Shown here piece after piece: positions 8,907-17,811 of a stretch of DNA of 64,000 bases (positions within the stretch are counted from its first letter, which is position 1; every line of letters starts with the position of its first letter). Both the position numbers and the translations under genes were made by a program. The stretch lies in assembly GCF_033547095.1 (NCBI RefSeq), contig NZ_CP137852.1:3031501-3095500 (forward strand), in the 5' to 3' direction. Origin of the DNA: Sediminicoccus rosea (GTDB lineage Bacteria; Pseudomonadota; Alphaproteobacteria; Acetobacterales; Acetobacteraceae). The notes below the pieces were generated by a model that did no database searches, was not told the origin of the DNA, and was given only the letters and a program-made list of their open reading frames with translations.

Positions 8907-10220
8907 TCACGAGCTGTTGCGCCGGCCGCGCAGCACATCCAGCCGTGCCCGGAGTGAAGCCTTGAGCCGGTGCCTGAGCCCGGCGCGGTAGGAGGCCTCC
9001 CAGCCCTCGGCGCGGACCTTCCAGCGGTCGCGATCCGCCAGATAGGCATCGCGCTCGGAGCGCGCATGCGCGAGTTCCGCCTCCAGCACGCCCATGCGGG
9101 CCAGCGAGCTGCCGCCGCCCTGGCCGTCCGCCACTTCGTCCAGGCCGGCCAGGATCTTGGCCTCGCGCTCCCAGAGTTCGGATTGCCCGCGCCAGTAGTC
9201 ACGTGCCTGCGTGAAGGCGTCGAGGTCGCTGTAGAGCTTCTCCAGCAGCCCGACCGGCACATTCGCCTTGCCGTGCAGCAGCCCGAAGCGGCCGAGGCGG
9301 TCGAGCGCGCCGGCGGGCATCGCCATGGGCTCATCCGCCGCCAAGCTCTCGCGGAAGGCGGTGTAGGTGGTCTGCGCCGGCAGGGTGAGCAGGCAGGCGG
9401 CAAGGCGCGAGGCCTCGCGCGGCGTGACCGAGATGATGTTGGGGTTCTTCGCGAGCCAGACCAGCATGTCGGATTGCGCCTCGAAGAGGCAGCGCCGCTC
9501 GGCCAGGGGGGCGAGGTTTCGGATGGTCGCGAAGCACATCTCGAAGAGCGTCCCGACCGGGTCCGCATGCGTCACGCCGCGCGCCTGCAGGCGGTAGAAG
9601 GTGTCCGGTTCGTGCAGCAGGGCGAAGCGGCAGCCCAGGGCCAGCGCGCGCGTCCAGAGCTCATAATCTGGGGCGCGCACCATGGCCGCGTCATCCAGGC
9701 CGATGCGCAGATGCGCCGCGCGCCGCACCATGCTGGAGGAGCGGCAGAGCGGGTTCCGGCCGATCCAGGTCTCGACGCGATTGAGCTGCCAGTCCTGGTT
9801 GATCAGCGCCTCCACCTCCTCGGCGCGGGCATGCCGGCCGCCCGTCTCGTCCACCACGGAGACCCAGCCGCCGATGATGTCGATCGAGGGGTCGCGGGCG
9901 ATGACGGCCAGCTGGCGCTCGCATTTGCCGGGCGCGATCCAGTCATCGGCGTCCAGGTTGACGAGCCATTCGCCACGCGCGGCCTGCACCGCGACGTTGT
10001 AGCTGCCCGCGCCGCCGAGGTTGCGCTCGTTCTCGATCAGGCGGATGCGCGGATCGCCGAAGGAGCGGATCACCTCGCGCGAAGCGTCGGTGGAGCAGTC
10101 ATCCACCACCACCACCTCGAAATCCTGCACCGTCTGGTCGAGGATGCTGCGCAGCGTGGTGCGGATGTAGTCCTGGTAGTTGTAGGACAGGACGATGAAG
10201 GAGAGCTTGGGCGCGCTCAC
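8907..10220 (-). CDS. Glycosyltransferase family 2 with coiled-coil-like tail
   Basis: A 437-residue GT2 enzyme starting at a GTG that overlaps the upstream aminotransferase stop (GTGA), which decides the start. GT-A motifs are LSFIVLSYNYQDYI near residue 5, VVDDCSTDAS near 37 and NLDADDWIAPGK near 85. After the catalytic domain, residues ~230-340 form a helical region of unknown role. The tail (~340-437) is charged and heptad-like with regularly spaced Trp (YWRGQSELWEREAKI; DRWKVRAEGWEASY), similar to the tail of the GT2 at 5875-7041. Possible use: oligomerisation or docking of a glycosyltransferase complex (inference). Confidence 0.88.
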   Translation of the reverse strand: MSAPKLSFIVLSYNYQDYIRTTLRSILDQTVQDFEVVVVDDCSTDASREVIRSFGDPRIRLIENERNLGGAGSYNVAVQAARGEWLVNLDADDWIAPGKCERQLAVIARDPSIDIIGGWVSVVDETGGRHARAEEVEALINQDWQLNRVETWIGRNPLCRSSSMVRRAAHLRIGLDDAAMVRAPDYELWTRALALGCRFALLHEPDTFYRLQARGVTHADPVGTLFEMCFATIRNLAPLAERRCLFEAQSDMLVWLAKNPNIISVTPREASRLAACLLTLPAQTTYTAFRESLAADEPMAMPAGALDRLGRFGLLHGKANVPVGLLEKLYSDLDAFTQARDYWRGQSELWEREAKILAGLDEVADGQGGGSSLARMGVLEAELAHARSERDAYLADRDRWKVRAEGWEASYRAGLRHRLKASLRARLDVLRGRRNSS

Positions 10221-11359
10221 CGAAGCGCCTCCACCACGCGGCCGATCTCGGCCTCGGTCAGGCCCTCGTAGAAGGGCAGGCCGATGACGCGCGGCGCCAG
10301 GTCCTCGGTCACCGGCAGGGCGGTGCGGCGAAGGTCGGCAAAGGCGGGGTGGTGGTGGGTGCCGAGGCCCCACCAGCGGCGCCACTGGATCCCCGCCGCG
10401 TCGAGCTGCCGCAGCGTCCGGTCCAGGCGCTCATGCGGGATGACGACGTTGAGCGTCATGGTCGCCCATTCCGTCCCCGCGCCATGCTGCAGCCGGCAGG
10501 GCGAGTTCCGCAGCGCCTCGGCGTAGAGGCCGCCCAGGCGCAGCAGGCGCTGCTCCTTCGCGTCGATCCCGGCCAGGGTGGCAAGGCCCACGGCCGCCGC
10601 GTATTCCGAAATGCGGTAGTTCCCCGCGCGCTCGGTGGAGACGCGCTCGCCGCTGGCGAAGCCGAAGCCGGTATTGGCCACGAGGCGATCCGCCAGCGCG
10701 CCATCGGTGGTGATGACCGCCCCCCCCTCCCCGATCCCGAAGACCTTGGTGGCGTGCAGGCTGACGGCGAGCGGCTGGTGCCCGATCTGGCGGAGCGAGG
10801 TGACGGCGGCCGCGGCATCGAAGACGACGGGAATGCCGTGCGCCGCCTCGAAGGCCTCCCAGGCGGCCACGTCGGGCGGGGCGCCGAAGGCGCTGACCAC
10901 CAGCACGGCGGCGGGCGGCTCCGGCAGTTGCGCGAGCGCGGCCTCGGCCAGCGCCGGCGTCAGGGTGAAGCGGTCGGCCTCCACATCGGTCAGGACGGGC
11001 TCGAGCCCGGCATTGCAGACCGCATGCGCGCTGGCGATGAAGGTGAACGAGGGCATCAGGCAGAAGCGCCGCCCGGGCAGGGCCCGTGCGCGCAGTGCGA
11101 TCTCGATCGCGGTCGTCCCGCTGCTCGCCGTGACAACGCGTACGCCCTCGGTGCCCGCCTTGGCGCCGAGCCAGCGCGCCATGCCCTGCTGCAGCTCCTG
11201 GCAGAGCGGTCCGTAGTTGCTGTAGATCCGGCTGGCATCGATCCGGCTCAGGAACGGCAGGACGTCGGTCGCCGGGGGCAGCAGGGGGCGCAGGACGGCG
11301 ATGGGCGCGGGCGCCGATTCGAGCTCCGCGGTGCCTTGCGAGGTGGGTGGATTGGTCAC
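10217..11359 (-). CDS. DegT/DnrJ/EryC1/StrS family PLP-dependent sugar aminotransferase
   Basis: A fold-type I aminotransferase that makes amino sugars from nucleotide-4-keto (or 3-keto) sugars. The PLP-binding lysine is in SLHATKVFGIGEGGAVITTD, and SSGTTAIEIALRA near residue 75 binds the cofactor phosphate. At 380 residues it has the family length. The frame is open to 11584. I prefer the GTG at 11359 because GGGAG lies ten bases before it and the protein then begins close to the conserved part; ATG codons at 11386 and 11425 are alternatives. It heads the operon aminotransferase - GT2 - GT4 - PglD-like acetyltransferase, consistent with making and using an acetamido sugar. Confidence 0.88.
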   Translation of the reverse strand: MTNPPTSQGTAELESAPAPIAVLRPLLPPATDVLPFLSRIDASRIYSNYGPLCQELQQGMARWLGAKAGTEGVRVVTASSGTTAIEIALRARALPGRRFCLMPSFTFIASAHAVCNAGLEPVLTDVEADRFTLTPALAEAALAQLPEPPAAVLVVSAFGAPPDVAAWEAFEAAHGIPVVFDAAAAVTSLRQIGHQPLAVSLHATKVFGIGEGGAVITTDGALADRLVANTGFGFASGERVSTERAGNYRISEYAAAVGLATLAGIDAKEQRLLRLGGLYAEALRNSPCRLQHGAGTEWATMTLNVVIPHERLDRTLRQLDAAGIQWRRWWGLGTHHHPAFADLRRTALPVTEDLAPRVIGLPFYEGLTEAEIGRVVEALR

Positions 11360-11635
11360 AGCCGCGCGGCTCCCTGCCCCAAGCATGACCGGACGGAACG
11401 AACGGGCTTGGCCCTGGATGGACATCCCCGGACAGGCCGCGTCCGGTGGCAGGCTAGGATGTTCACGTAAGGCTGTTCCTCGTCTTGGCTGGAGCTTCCG
11501 CGATCCAGAAGATGGTTCGGTCTGCTGGCAACCGGCCACGTGACCCGGCGTTCGCCGTGTCGGGCAATTCCGTGCCAAAATCAACAGGGCGCTTGTGCTT
11601 GTGGTCCCGCGGCCCCTCCGTCATAAGTCGCGCCG

Positions 11636-14008
11636 ATGGAACCGTCAGACAGGCCAAGAGAGGTGTCCGGGCCGCCGGCTGCCTCGCGGAACGTGTCTGG
11701 CGCGGGCATGCCGGGCGCATCCGCCGACCCTTCGGCGGAGGTCACGCGCCTTCTCCTCCGCAACGATGAGCTGGAAACCGAGCTCAACCGCCTGCGCGCG
11801 GCGGCGCCGCCGCCCGGCGCGCTGGGCGCGCTGCGCTGGCTGGGGGATGGCTTGGTGCGGCGGGCGCGGCGCCTGGCCGCGCGAATCGCGCGGCGCCTCG
11901 GAGGGGCGGCGCTCAAGCGACTGCCGGTCCCGCTGCGCGCCCTGACGAAGCTTGCCGAGCCGGCGGGAAGCGCGGCAGAGGACGCGCAGGCCTTCTTCCA
12001 CACGATCTCGACGACGCGCTTGCTGAAGCCGGAGACCGGCCATCGCCCGCGCCCGCCCTTCGATGCGGCGACCGCGCCACGCGTCAGCGTGGTCATCGTC
12101 TCCTTCAACTACGGCCGCTTTGTCGGCCATGCCGTGGAATCGGTGCTTTCGCAAAGCTTCCAGGACCTCGAAGTCATCGTGGTGGAGGGCGGCTCCACCG
12201 ACACCGCCTCACGCGAGGCGGTGCGCGGGCTGGCGCAGGATCGCGTGCGGGTCCTTTTCCAGGACACCCCCCAGCCGGCCGGCGCCAACCGCAACTTCGG
12301 CATCAGCCAGGCGCGCGGCCACTATGTCTGCTGCCTGGACGCGGATGACACGCTGGCGCCCACCTATATCGAGCACGCGCTCTACCTGATCGAGCGCCAG
12401 GGCTATGATGTCGTCTCCTGCGGGCTGCGCCGGGTGGGTGGGGACGCGGGCGAGTATTTCCCGCTGGAGCAGCCCGAGCTGCGCGACCTGCTGGAAGGCA
12501 ACCAGGTGCTGACCTGCGCGCTGTTCCGCCGCGCGCTCTGGGAGGCGAGCGGCGGGTTCCGCGACATCGAGCGCGACGCCATCGGCCATGTGCACGAGGA
12601 CTGGCTGTTCTGGGTGCGCCTCGCGGCCCTCGGCGCGCGCATCCGCAACCTGCCGCGCGCGCCTTATCTTCACTATCGCGTGCATCCCGGCAGCCTGAGC
12701 AACGCGAAGGACGTGCTGCCCGTCTGGCAGCAGCGCGTGCTGGTGCAGCGCGCCAACATGGACGTGCTCTGGCCGCTGGCCGAGACCAGCCACATGGCGC
12801 ATTCCGCGCATGCCGGCCAGGGGACGCCGCAGCGGCGGCGGCGGCGGCGCGCCGCGCAGTCTGCCGCCGCGCTTGCCGGCCGGCCGCCCACGCTGCTTCT
12901 CGCCCTGCCCTGGCTCGTCCTCGGCGGCGCGGAGCGGCTGCTGAGCGGCGTGGTCGGCCATCTGACGGCATCGGGCTGGCGGGTGGTGGTGGTCACGACC
13001 CTCGCCGCCGACCCGGTGCTGGGCGACAGCACGCCCTGGTTCTCCGCCCATACGCGCGAGATCTTCGACCTGCCGCGCGCCGTCCCGCCCGAGTTCCGCG
13101 ATGATTTCCTGCTGCACCTCATCGAGGCCAAGGCGCCGGACATCGTCTGGATCGTCGGCAGCGCGGCCATGTATGGGCTGCTCCCGCAGGTCCAGCAGAC
13201 GCAGCCCTCGGTCCGCGTGGCGGACCTGCTGTTCAACACCGTGGGCCATGTCGCCAACAATGCGCGCCACCGCCACCGGATCGACCTGAACCTCGTGGAA
13301 AGCCAGGCGGTGCGGCAATTCCTGCTCGATTCCGGCGAGGCGGCGGCCCGGATCCGGCTGATCGAAAGCGGCGTGGACCTCGACGCGCTCCGCCCGCAGC
13401 CCAAGAGCGAGGGGCTCCTTGCGCGCATCGGCGCGCGCCCGGGGCAGTTCCTCGTCGGCTTCATGGGGCGGTGGTCGGAGGAGAAGAACCCGCTGGGCTT
13501 CATCGAGATCGCCCGCATGGTGGACCAGGCCCTGCCCGTGACCTTCCTGATGACCGGCACCGGGCCGATGCGATCCGAGATCGAGGCCGCCATCGCCCGG
13601 GCGGGCTTTCCCCCGGGGCGCTTCCTGCTCCTGGGCGAGGTGCCCGAGGTGGCCCCGGTGCTCGGCTCGCTTGGCCTTCTCGTGCTTCCCTCGCGGCTCG
13701 ACGGGCGGCCCACCGTGGTGATGGAGGCGGCGGCCATGGGGGTTCCCGTGCTGGCCTCACGCGTCGGCGGCCTGCCCGACCTCGTCATGGAGGGCGAGAC
13801 CGGCTGGCTCTGCGACGCCGCGGACCTGCCGGGCTTCGCCGCGCGCATCGCCGCGGCCGCGGCCGACCCCGCGGCGCTCGACCGCATGCGCGGCCAGGCC
13901 CGACGCCATGCCGAGCAGCGTTTCGACCAGCGCGCCATGCTGACCAGCTACGCGGCGGCGCTGGCCGAACTCCTGCCGCGCGACCATCGGGCGCATCGCC
14001 ATGGATAG
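11636..14008 (+). CDS. Bifunctional glycosyltransferase, GT2-GT4 fusion
   Basis: A 790-residue protein with two complete catalytic modules. Residues ~35-50 form a short heptad-like segment (LLRNDELETELNRL), followed by a basic linker. The GT2 module (~145-390) has VSVVIVSFNYGRFVG, VVEGGSTDTA and CCLDADDTLAPTY. A basic low-complexity linker (~398-415, RRRRRR) leads to a GT4/GT-B module (~417-785) with LPWLVLGGAERL, GFMGRWSEEKNPLGFIEIA and VMEAAAMGVPVLASRVGGLPD. Two glycosyl additions by one polypeptide are expected. It overlaps the next gene by eight bases and starts an operon of three genes. Confidence 0.9.
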   Translation: MEPSDRPREVSGPPAASRNVSGAGMPGASADPSAEVTRLLLRNDELETELNRLRAAAPPPGALGALRWLGDGLVRRARRLAARIARRLGGAALKRLPVPLRALTKLAEPAGSAAEDAQAFFHTISTTRLLKPETGHRPRPPFDAATAPRVSVVIVSFNYGRFVGHAVESVLSQSFQDLEVIVVEGGSTDTASREAVRGLAQDRVRVLFQDTPQPAGANRNFGISQARGHYVCCLDADDTLAPTYIEHALYLIERQGYDVVSCGLRRVGGDAGEYFPLEQPELRDLLEGNQVLTCALFRRALWEASGGFRDIERDAIGHVHEDWLFWVRLAALGARIRNLPRAPYLHYRVHPGSLSNAKDVLPVWQQRVLVQRANMDVLWPLAETSHMAHSAHAGQGTPQRRRRRRAAQSAAALAGRPPTLLLALPWLVLGGAERLLSGVVGHLTASGWRVVVVTTLAADPVLGDSTPWFSAHTREIFDLPRAVPPEFRDDFLLHLIEAKAPDIVWIVGSAAMYGLLPQVQQTQPSVRVADLLFNTVGHVANNARHRHRIDLNLVESQAVRQFLLDSGEAAARIRLIESGVDLDALRPQPKSEGLLARIGARPGQFLVGFMGRWSEEKNPLGFIEIARMVDQALPVTFLMTGTGPMRSEIEAAIARAGFPPGRFLLLGEVPEVAPVLGSLGLLVLPSRLDGRPTVVMEAAAMGVPVLASRVGGLPDLVMEGETGWLCDAADLPGFAARIAAAAADPAALDRMRGQARRHAEQRFDQRAMLTSYAAALAELLPRDHRAHRHG

Positions 14009-15437
14009 ACGCAGGATCGCGCAATTGCTGGTGGATCCGGACTGGTACCGCGCGCGGCATGGCGCGGCGGCACAGGCCAACCCCGTGCTGCACTTCGCCG
14101 AGACCGGGATGGAGCAGGGCCTCGACCCCAATGCGATGTTCGACGCGGCCTGGTACCGCGCGACGCATGGTGCGGCGATGGCCCCGGGCGTCTCCGTCTA
14201 TGAGGATTTCTGCCGCAACGCCCTCACCGCCCTGCGCGATCCGGGCCCGCTCTTCGACACGGGCTGGTATTGCCGCACCTATCCCGACATCGCGGCCGCC
14301 GGCATCAACCCGCTGCACCACTACCTGTTCTTTGGCCGGCCCGAGCGGCGGGATCCCTCCCCGTATTTCCACAACCGCTGGTACTTCACGGCCTATCCCT
14401 TCGCGGACTCGCCGGGGATGGATGCGCCCACCCATTTCCTGAACCACGGCGCGGCGCTCGGCCTCTCGCCCTCGCCCTTCTTCGACGTGGCCTGGTACCG
14501 GGCGCAATATCCCGAGGTGGCACGGGCGGGAGTTAACCCCCTGCTCCACTACATCCTGGAGGGCGAGGCCAAGGGGTTCCGGCCCGCCCCAGGCTTTGAT
14601 CCCGCCGCCCATGCGGCGCGCCATGGCACGGCCCTGCCCGATGCGCGCGGCGCGCTCCGGCATTTCGCGGGCGAGCCGGCCCGCAGGGACGACGCCTGGC
14701 GCCAGGCGAAGGAGGCGCCCGCGCGCTTCGTGCGCTCCGCCGTCGCTGACGAGGCGCGCGCGATGATCGCACTGGTGGCCGGGATCGAGGCCGACCTGGC
14801 GGACCTGCCCATGGCCCTCGAGCGGCTGCCCGTCGTCTCCCTCGCCCTTGGCCAGGCCGAGCTGACCTGGCGCTCGCTCTACCTCTCGCTTGACACCGTG
14901 CCGCGCCGCATCCTGCTGGTCGGCCACCTGGATGCCGCGCCGGAGCTGGCCGCGCTGCCGGACGACCCGACGCTGCTCGTGCTCGAGACGGATGGGCATC
15001 TGGCCTCGATCGGCACCCATCTGCCGCCACGCGTCGCCTGGCGCTCGCTCGCCGCGCTGGCACCCGGGCTGGACGAGGCCGAGCGCGCGCGCGTCGTCGC
15101 CGCGCTGCTCAACGCCTTCCGGCCCGCCGCCATCATGGCATGGGGCAGCCACGCGGGCGGCGAGACGATTTGCCGCCACGGCGCCAATCTCCGCGTGGAC
15201 GCGCGGCTGTTCCTCGCCTGGACCGACGCGCCGACGCGCGACGCCGCCGAAATGATGCGGCGCCATTTCCGCCGCAGCCTGCCCTTCGTGACCCTGAGCT
15301 ACGCCGCCGACATGCAGGCCCTGACCGCCATGGCGGACGCCCTCGGCCTGCCCGCCGGCGCGCGCGGGCACCTCCGGCCGCTCGACGCATGGCGGGCGGC
15401 GGAGGGCTTCCTCGGCCCGGACACCGCTGCGCCATGA
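14001..15437 (+). CDS. WY-repeat protein with GT-B-like C-terminal region
   Basis: A 478-residue protein of unassigned function. The first ~200 residues contain five ~40-residue repeats, each starting with a D/R-x-WY core, as in DPDWYRARHG, AAWYRATHG, TGWYCRTYPDIAAAGINPL, NRWYFTAYP and VAWYRAQYPEVARAGVNPL, followed by H-Y/F and G. Repeats of this WY-Y-P-D-V type occur beside or fused to large glycosyltransferases in other bacteria. Residues ~210-478 have an alpha/beta pattern and a motif FRPAAIMAWGSHAGGETICR that resembles the N-terminal half of GT-B enzymes, without a recognisable donor-binding half. It overlaps the GT2-GT4 fusion by eight bases and the next GT2 by four. Confidence 0.7.
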   Translation: MDRRRIAQLLVDPDWYRARHGAAAQANPVLHFAETGMEQGLDPNAMFDAAWYRATHGAAMAPGVSVYEDFCRNALTALRDPGPLFDTGWYCRTYPDIAAAGINPLHHYLFFGRPERRDPSPYFHNRWYFTAYPFADSPGMDAPTHFLNHGAALGLSPSPFFDVAWYRAQYPEVARAGVNPLLHYILEGEAKGFRPAPGFDPAAHAARHGTALPDARGALRHFAGEPARRDDAWRQAKEAPARFVRSAVADEARAMIALVAGIEADLADLPMALERLPVVSLALGQAELTWRSLYLSLDTVPRRILLVGHLDAAPELAALPDDPTLLVLETDGHLASIGTHLPPRVAWRSLAALAPGLDEAERARVVAALLNAFRPAAIMAWGSHAGGETICRHGANLRVDARLFLAWTDAPTRDAAEMMRRHFRRSLPFVTLSYAADMQALTAMADALGLPAGARGHLRPLDAWRAAEGFLGPDTAAP

Positions 15438-16171
15438 CCGACGTCTCCGCGATCCTGAACGTCCATCGCGAGGGCGTGCTGGCCCACGCCTCGCTGCTCA
15501 GCATGGCCCATGCGGCGGGGCAGGCGCGCGCGGCCGGGCTCCAGGTCGAGCTCATCGCCGTGGCCGACTGCACGGACCAGGTGACGCTCGACGTGCTCGC
15601 CGGCCATCCCGGCGTGCGGGTGGTGCAGACCGAGGTGAACGACCTCGGCATCGCGCGCAACGAGGGAGTGCGCGAGGCCCAGGGTCGCTACATCACCTTC
15701 CTGGACGGGGACGACCTCTGGGGCCCGGGCTGGATCCTCCGGGCCCACCAGGCCGCCATCCGCGCGGCCGAACCCTCCGTCTGGCATCCCGAGGCCAGCC
15801 TGTTCTTCGGCCAGGATGCGGCGCCGCAATGGCTGCCGCACCCGGATGGCGAGACGATCGAGGGCGACTGGGTCGTACTCGGGATGCGCAACCACTGGAC
15901 CTCGCCCAGCTTCGCGGAGCGCACGGTCTATGAGCGCGTCCCCTATCGCCGCACCGATCTCGGCAAGCAGTCGGGCTACGAGGACTGGTGCTGGAACTGC
16001 GAGACGACGGCGGCGGGCCTGGTCCATCGCGTCGTGCCGGACACGGCGCACCTGATCCGCGTCCGTCCGGATTCCATGGTGCGGCGGACGATCAACACGC
16101 ATTCGCTGATGACGCCCTCGCTCCTTTTCCGGTCCAGGATCGGGTGGCTGCGGCCGGTCGAGGACGAATAG
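15434..16171 (+). CDS. Glycosyltransferase family 2
   Basis: A 245-residue GT-A enzyme. It starts at the ATG overlapping the previous stop (ATGA); a longer upstream frame is only an overlap with the repeat protein. Motifs: VSAILNVHREGV at the N-terminus, LGIARNEGVREAQGRYITF then the metal site LDGDDLWGPGW near residue 95, and an acceptor-side FGYEDW-like motif SGYEDWCWN near 178. It is shorter than most GT2 enzymes but contains the whole core fold. It is the last gene of the three-gene operon with the GT2-GT4 fusion and the WY-repeat protein. Confidence 0.87.
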   Translation: MTDVSAILNVHREGVLAHASLLSMAHAAGQARAAGLQVELIAVADCTDQVTLDVLAGHPGVRVVQTEVNDLGIARNEGVREAQGRYITFLDGDDLWGPGWILRAHQAAIRAAEPSVWHPEASLFFGQDAAPQWLPHPDGETIEGDWVVLGMRNHWTSPSFAERTVYERVPYRRTDLGKQSGYEDWCWNCETTAAGLVHRVVPDTAHLIRVRPDSMVRRTINTHSLMTPSLLFRSRIGWLRPVEDE

Positions 16172-16177
16172 CCCGGC

Positions 16178-17074
16178 TCAGCCGAGCAGCATCGCCGCAA
16201 CCCGGTCCGCGTCGGGCGGTGCCAGGCGGTAGCCCCAGGATTCCAGCAGCGCGGCCGAGCCCCAGTGGCGGATCATGTCGGAATTGCCGACGCGGCCCGC
16301 AGCCTCCTGCACCTCCACCGGGCGGCCCGCGGCGCGCACCAGCGCGGCGGTGAGGTCGGCCAGGCTGGTCGGCCGGCCAGAGCAGATGTTCACCACACGC
16401 CCCTCGGCCCTGGAATCGCGCAAGAGGTCGAGCAGGAGGGTGGCGGTCGGCACCGCCTCCACGAAATCGCGCTCACGCGCCAGCGGCCCGGTGCGGAGCA
16501 CACCGCCCGTGGCCGGCATGGCGCGGATCTGCGCGGCGAAGGCGCCGAGCGCGAGGTGCCCCGGCATGCCGCCACCGATCACATTGAACAGCCGCGCGAC
16601 CACCACCGGCAGGTCCGGCGCGGCGGCGAGGCCATGCAGTGTCTGCGCGAGCTTGGTGATGCCATAGACGGAGACCGGCTGGCAGGCGGCGGTCTCGCTC
16701 ACCGGCAGCTGCGCCTCGTCCATCGGGCCATATTCGGCGGCGCTGCCGGCGAGCAGGATGCGCGGCGGCGCCGGCAGCCGGCGGGCGGCCGCCAGGAGCC
16801 GCGCGGCAAAGAGGACATTGACGCGATAGGTCTCCTCCAGCGGCTCGGCGGCGGCGGTCCCGGCCAGGTGGAAGACGAGGTCGGGGGCGGCCTCGCGCAG
16901 CACGGCGGCGACGGCAGCCTCATCCCCCAGATCGGCGATGCGGTAGGCGCGGCCCGGCACGGCATCCGCCGGATCGCCCCGGCCAAGCGTGACGACCGAG
17001 ATCCCCGCCTCGGCGAGGCGGGCCACCACATGGCGGCCGAGGAAGCCGCCCGCCCCGGTGACCAGCGCCCTCAC
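16178..17074 (-). CDS. NAD-dependent epimerase/dehydratase (nucleotide-sugar SDR)
   Basis: A 298-residue extended SDR. The N-terminus ALVTGAGGFLGRHVVARL gives the NAD-binding GxxGxxG. The catalytic YxxxK is SVYGITKLAQ near residue 139, and LAGSAAEYGP supplies the catalytic Ser/Thr region. The start is the GTG at 17074, which overlaps the stop of the upstream nucleotidyltransferase (GTGA); the track of open frame to 17167 is overlap only. Probable substrate is a nucleotide-linked sugar, in the same pathway as the LegB-like dehydratase and nucleotidyltransferase upstream. Whether it is an epimerase, a dehydratase or a 4-reductase cannot be decided. Confidence 0.87.
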   Translation of the reverse strand: MRALVTGAGGFLGRHVVARLAEAGISVVTLGRGDPADAVPGRAYRIADLGDEAAVAAVLREAAPDLVFHLAGTAAAEPLEETYRVNVLFAARLLAAARRLPAPPRILLAGSAAEYGPMDEAQLPVSETAACQPVSVYGITKLAQTLHGLAAAPDLPVVVARLFNVIGGGMPGHLALGAFAAQIRAMPATGGVLRTGPLARERDFVEAVPTATLLLDLLRDSRAEGRVVNICSGRPTSLADLTAALVRAAGRPVEVQEAAGRVGNSDMIRHWGSAALLESWGYRLAPPDADRVAAMLLG

Positions 17075-17790
17075 GCGCCGTCGGGGAGGAAGCGGCCGCG
17101 ATCCGTATCGAACAGGGCCTGGGCCTGGGCGTAGTCGTCGGGGCGGCCGATATCCAGCCAGAAGCATTCGGGCGCGTGGCAGAGGACGCGGCGGCCGCCG
17201 GCGACCAGCGCGCGCATCAGGTCCGGCATGTCCAGCCGCTCGCCCGGCGTCACCAGCGGAACGACGGCGTCGCGCTGCAGCACGTAGAGGCCCATGCTGA
17301 CGAGGTGCGTCTGCACCGGCTTCTCGAGATAGCCGGTCATATGCATCTCGGCATCGGTCTCGAGCACGCCGAATTCCGACTTCATCTCGCGCCGGAAGCT
17401 CGCGATGGTCGCATCCGCGCCGGCGGTGCGGTGCGCGGCCAGCATGGTCGCGAAGTCGAGCGTGGTCAGCAGGTCCCCGTTGCTGACGAAGAAGGTCTCC
17501 TGCAGCTGGTCACGCACGAGGCCGATCGGCCCAGCGGTGCCAAGCGGGCTGTCCTCCAGGCTGTAGGAGATCTTCATGCCAAGCCGCTCGCCCTCGCCGA
17601 AGAAGGCGCGCAGCAGGTGGTGCAGGTGGTTCACCGCGAGGATCACCTCCGTCACGCCCGCCGCCTTGAACTGCCGCAGCAGCAGTTCGAGGATCGGCAT
17701 GTCGCCGATCGGGACGAGCGGCTTCGGGAAGGTGGCCGTATAGGGGCCGAGGCGCGTGCCACGGCCGCCCGCCATCACCAGGACCTGCAT
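17071..17790 (-). CDS. Sugar-1-phosphate nucleotidyltransferase
   Basis: A 239-residue NTP-transferase of the RmlA/GCD1 type. The nucleotide-binding signature is VMAGGRGTRLGPYTATFPKP at residues 5-24, where the terminal Lys contacts the sugar phosphate. DSPLGTAGPIGLV near residue 82 and NGDLLTTLDF near 107 provide base and metal contacts. It lacks the C-terminal extension of bifunctional enzymes. It lies between a LegB-like 4,6-dehydratase and an epimerase, with a four-base overlap to the latter, so it most likely activates the sugar those two enzymes then modify. Nucleotide preference is not evident. Confidence 0.9.
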   Translation of the reverse strand: MQVLVMAGGRGTRLGPYTATFPKPLVPIGDMPILELLLRQFKAAGVTEVILAVNHLHHLLRAFFGEGERLGMKISYSLEDSPLGTAGPIGLVRDQLQETFFVSNGDLLTTLDFATMLAAHRTAGADATIASFRREMKSEFGVLETDAEMHMTGYLEKPVQTHLVSMGLYVLQRDAVVPLVTPGERLDMPDLMRALVAGGRRVLCHAPECFWLDIGRPDDYAQAQALFDTDRGRFLPDGA

Positions 17791-17811
17791 GTCTCGCTCC
17801 CCGCCCGCGGC

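Noticed and set aside
11387-11584. N-terminal extension of the DegT aminotransferase to 11584
   Set aside because: The extra residues are polar and unlike the family; GGGAG before the GTG at 11359 gives a better start.
13471-14442. Overlapping plus-strand frame across the GT2-GT4 fusion and repeat protein
   Set aside because: Arg/Pro-rich shifted frame without motifs; both overlapping genes are supported by family signatures.
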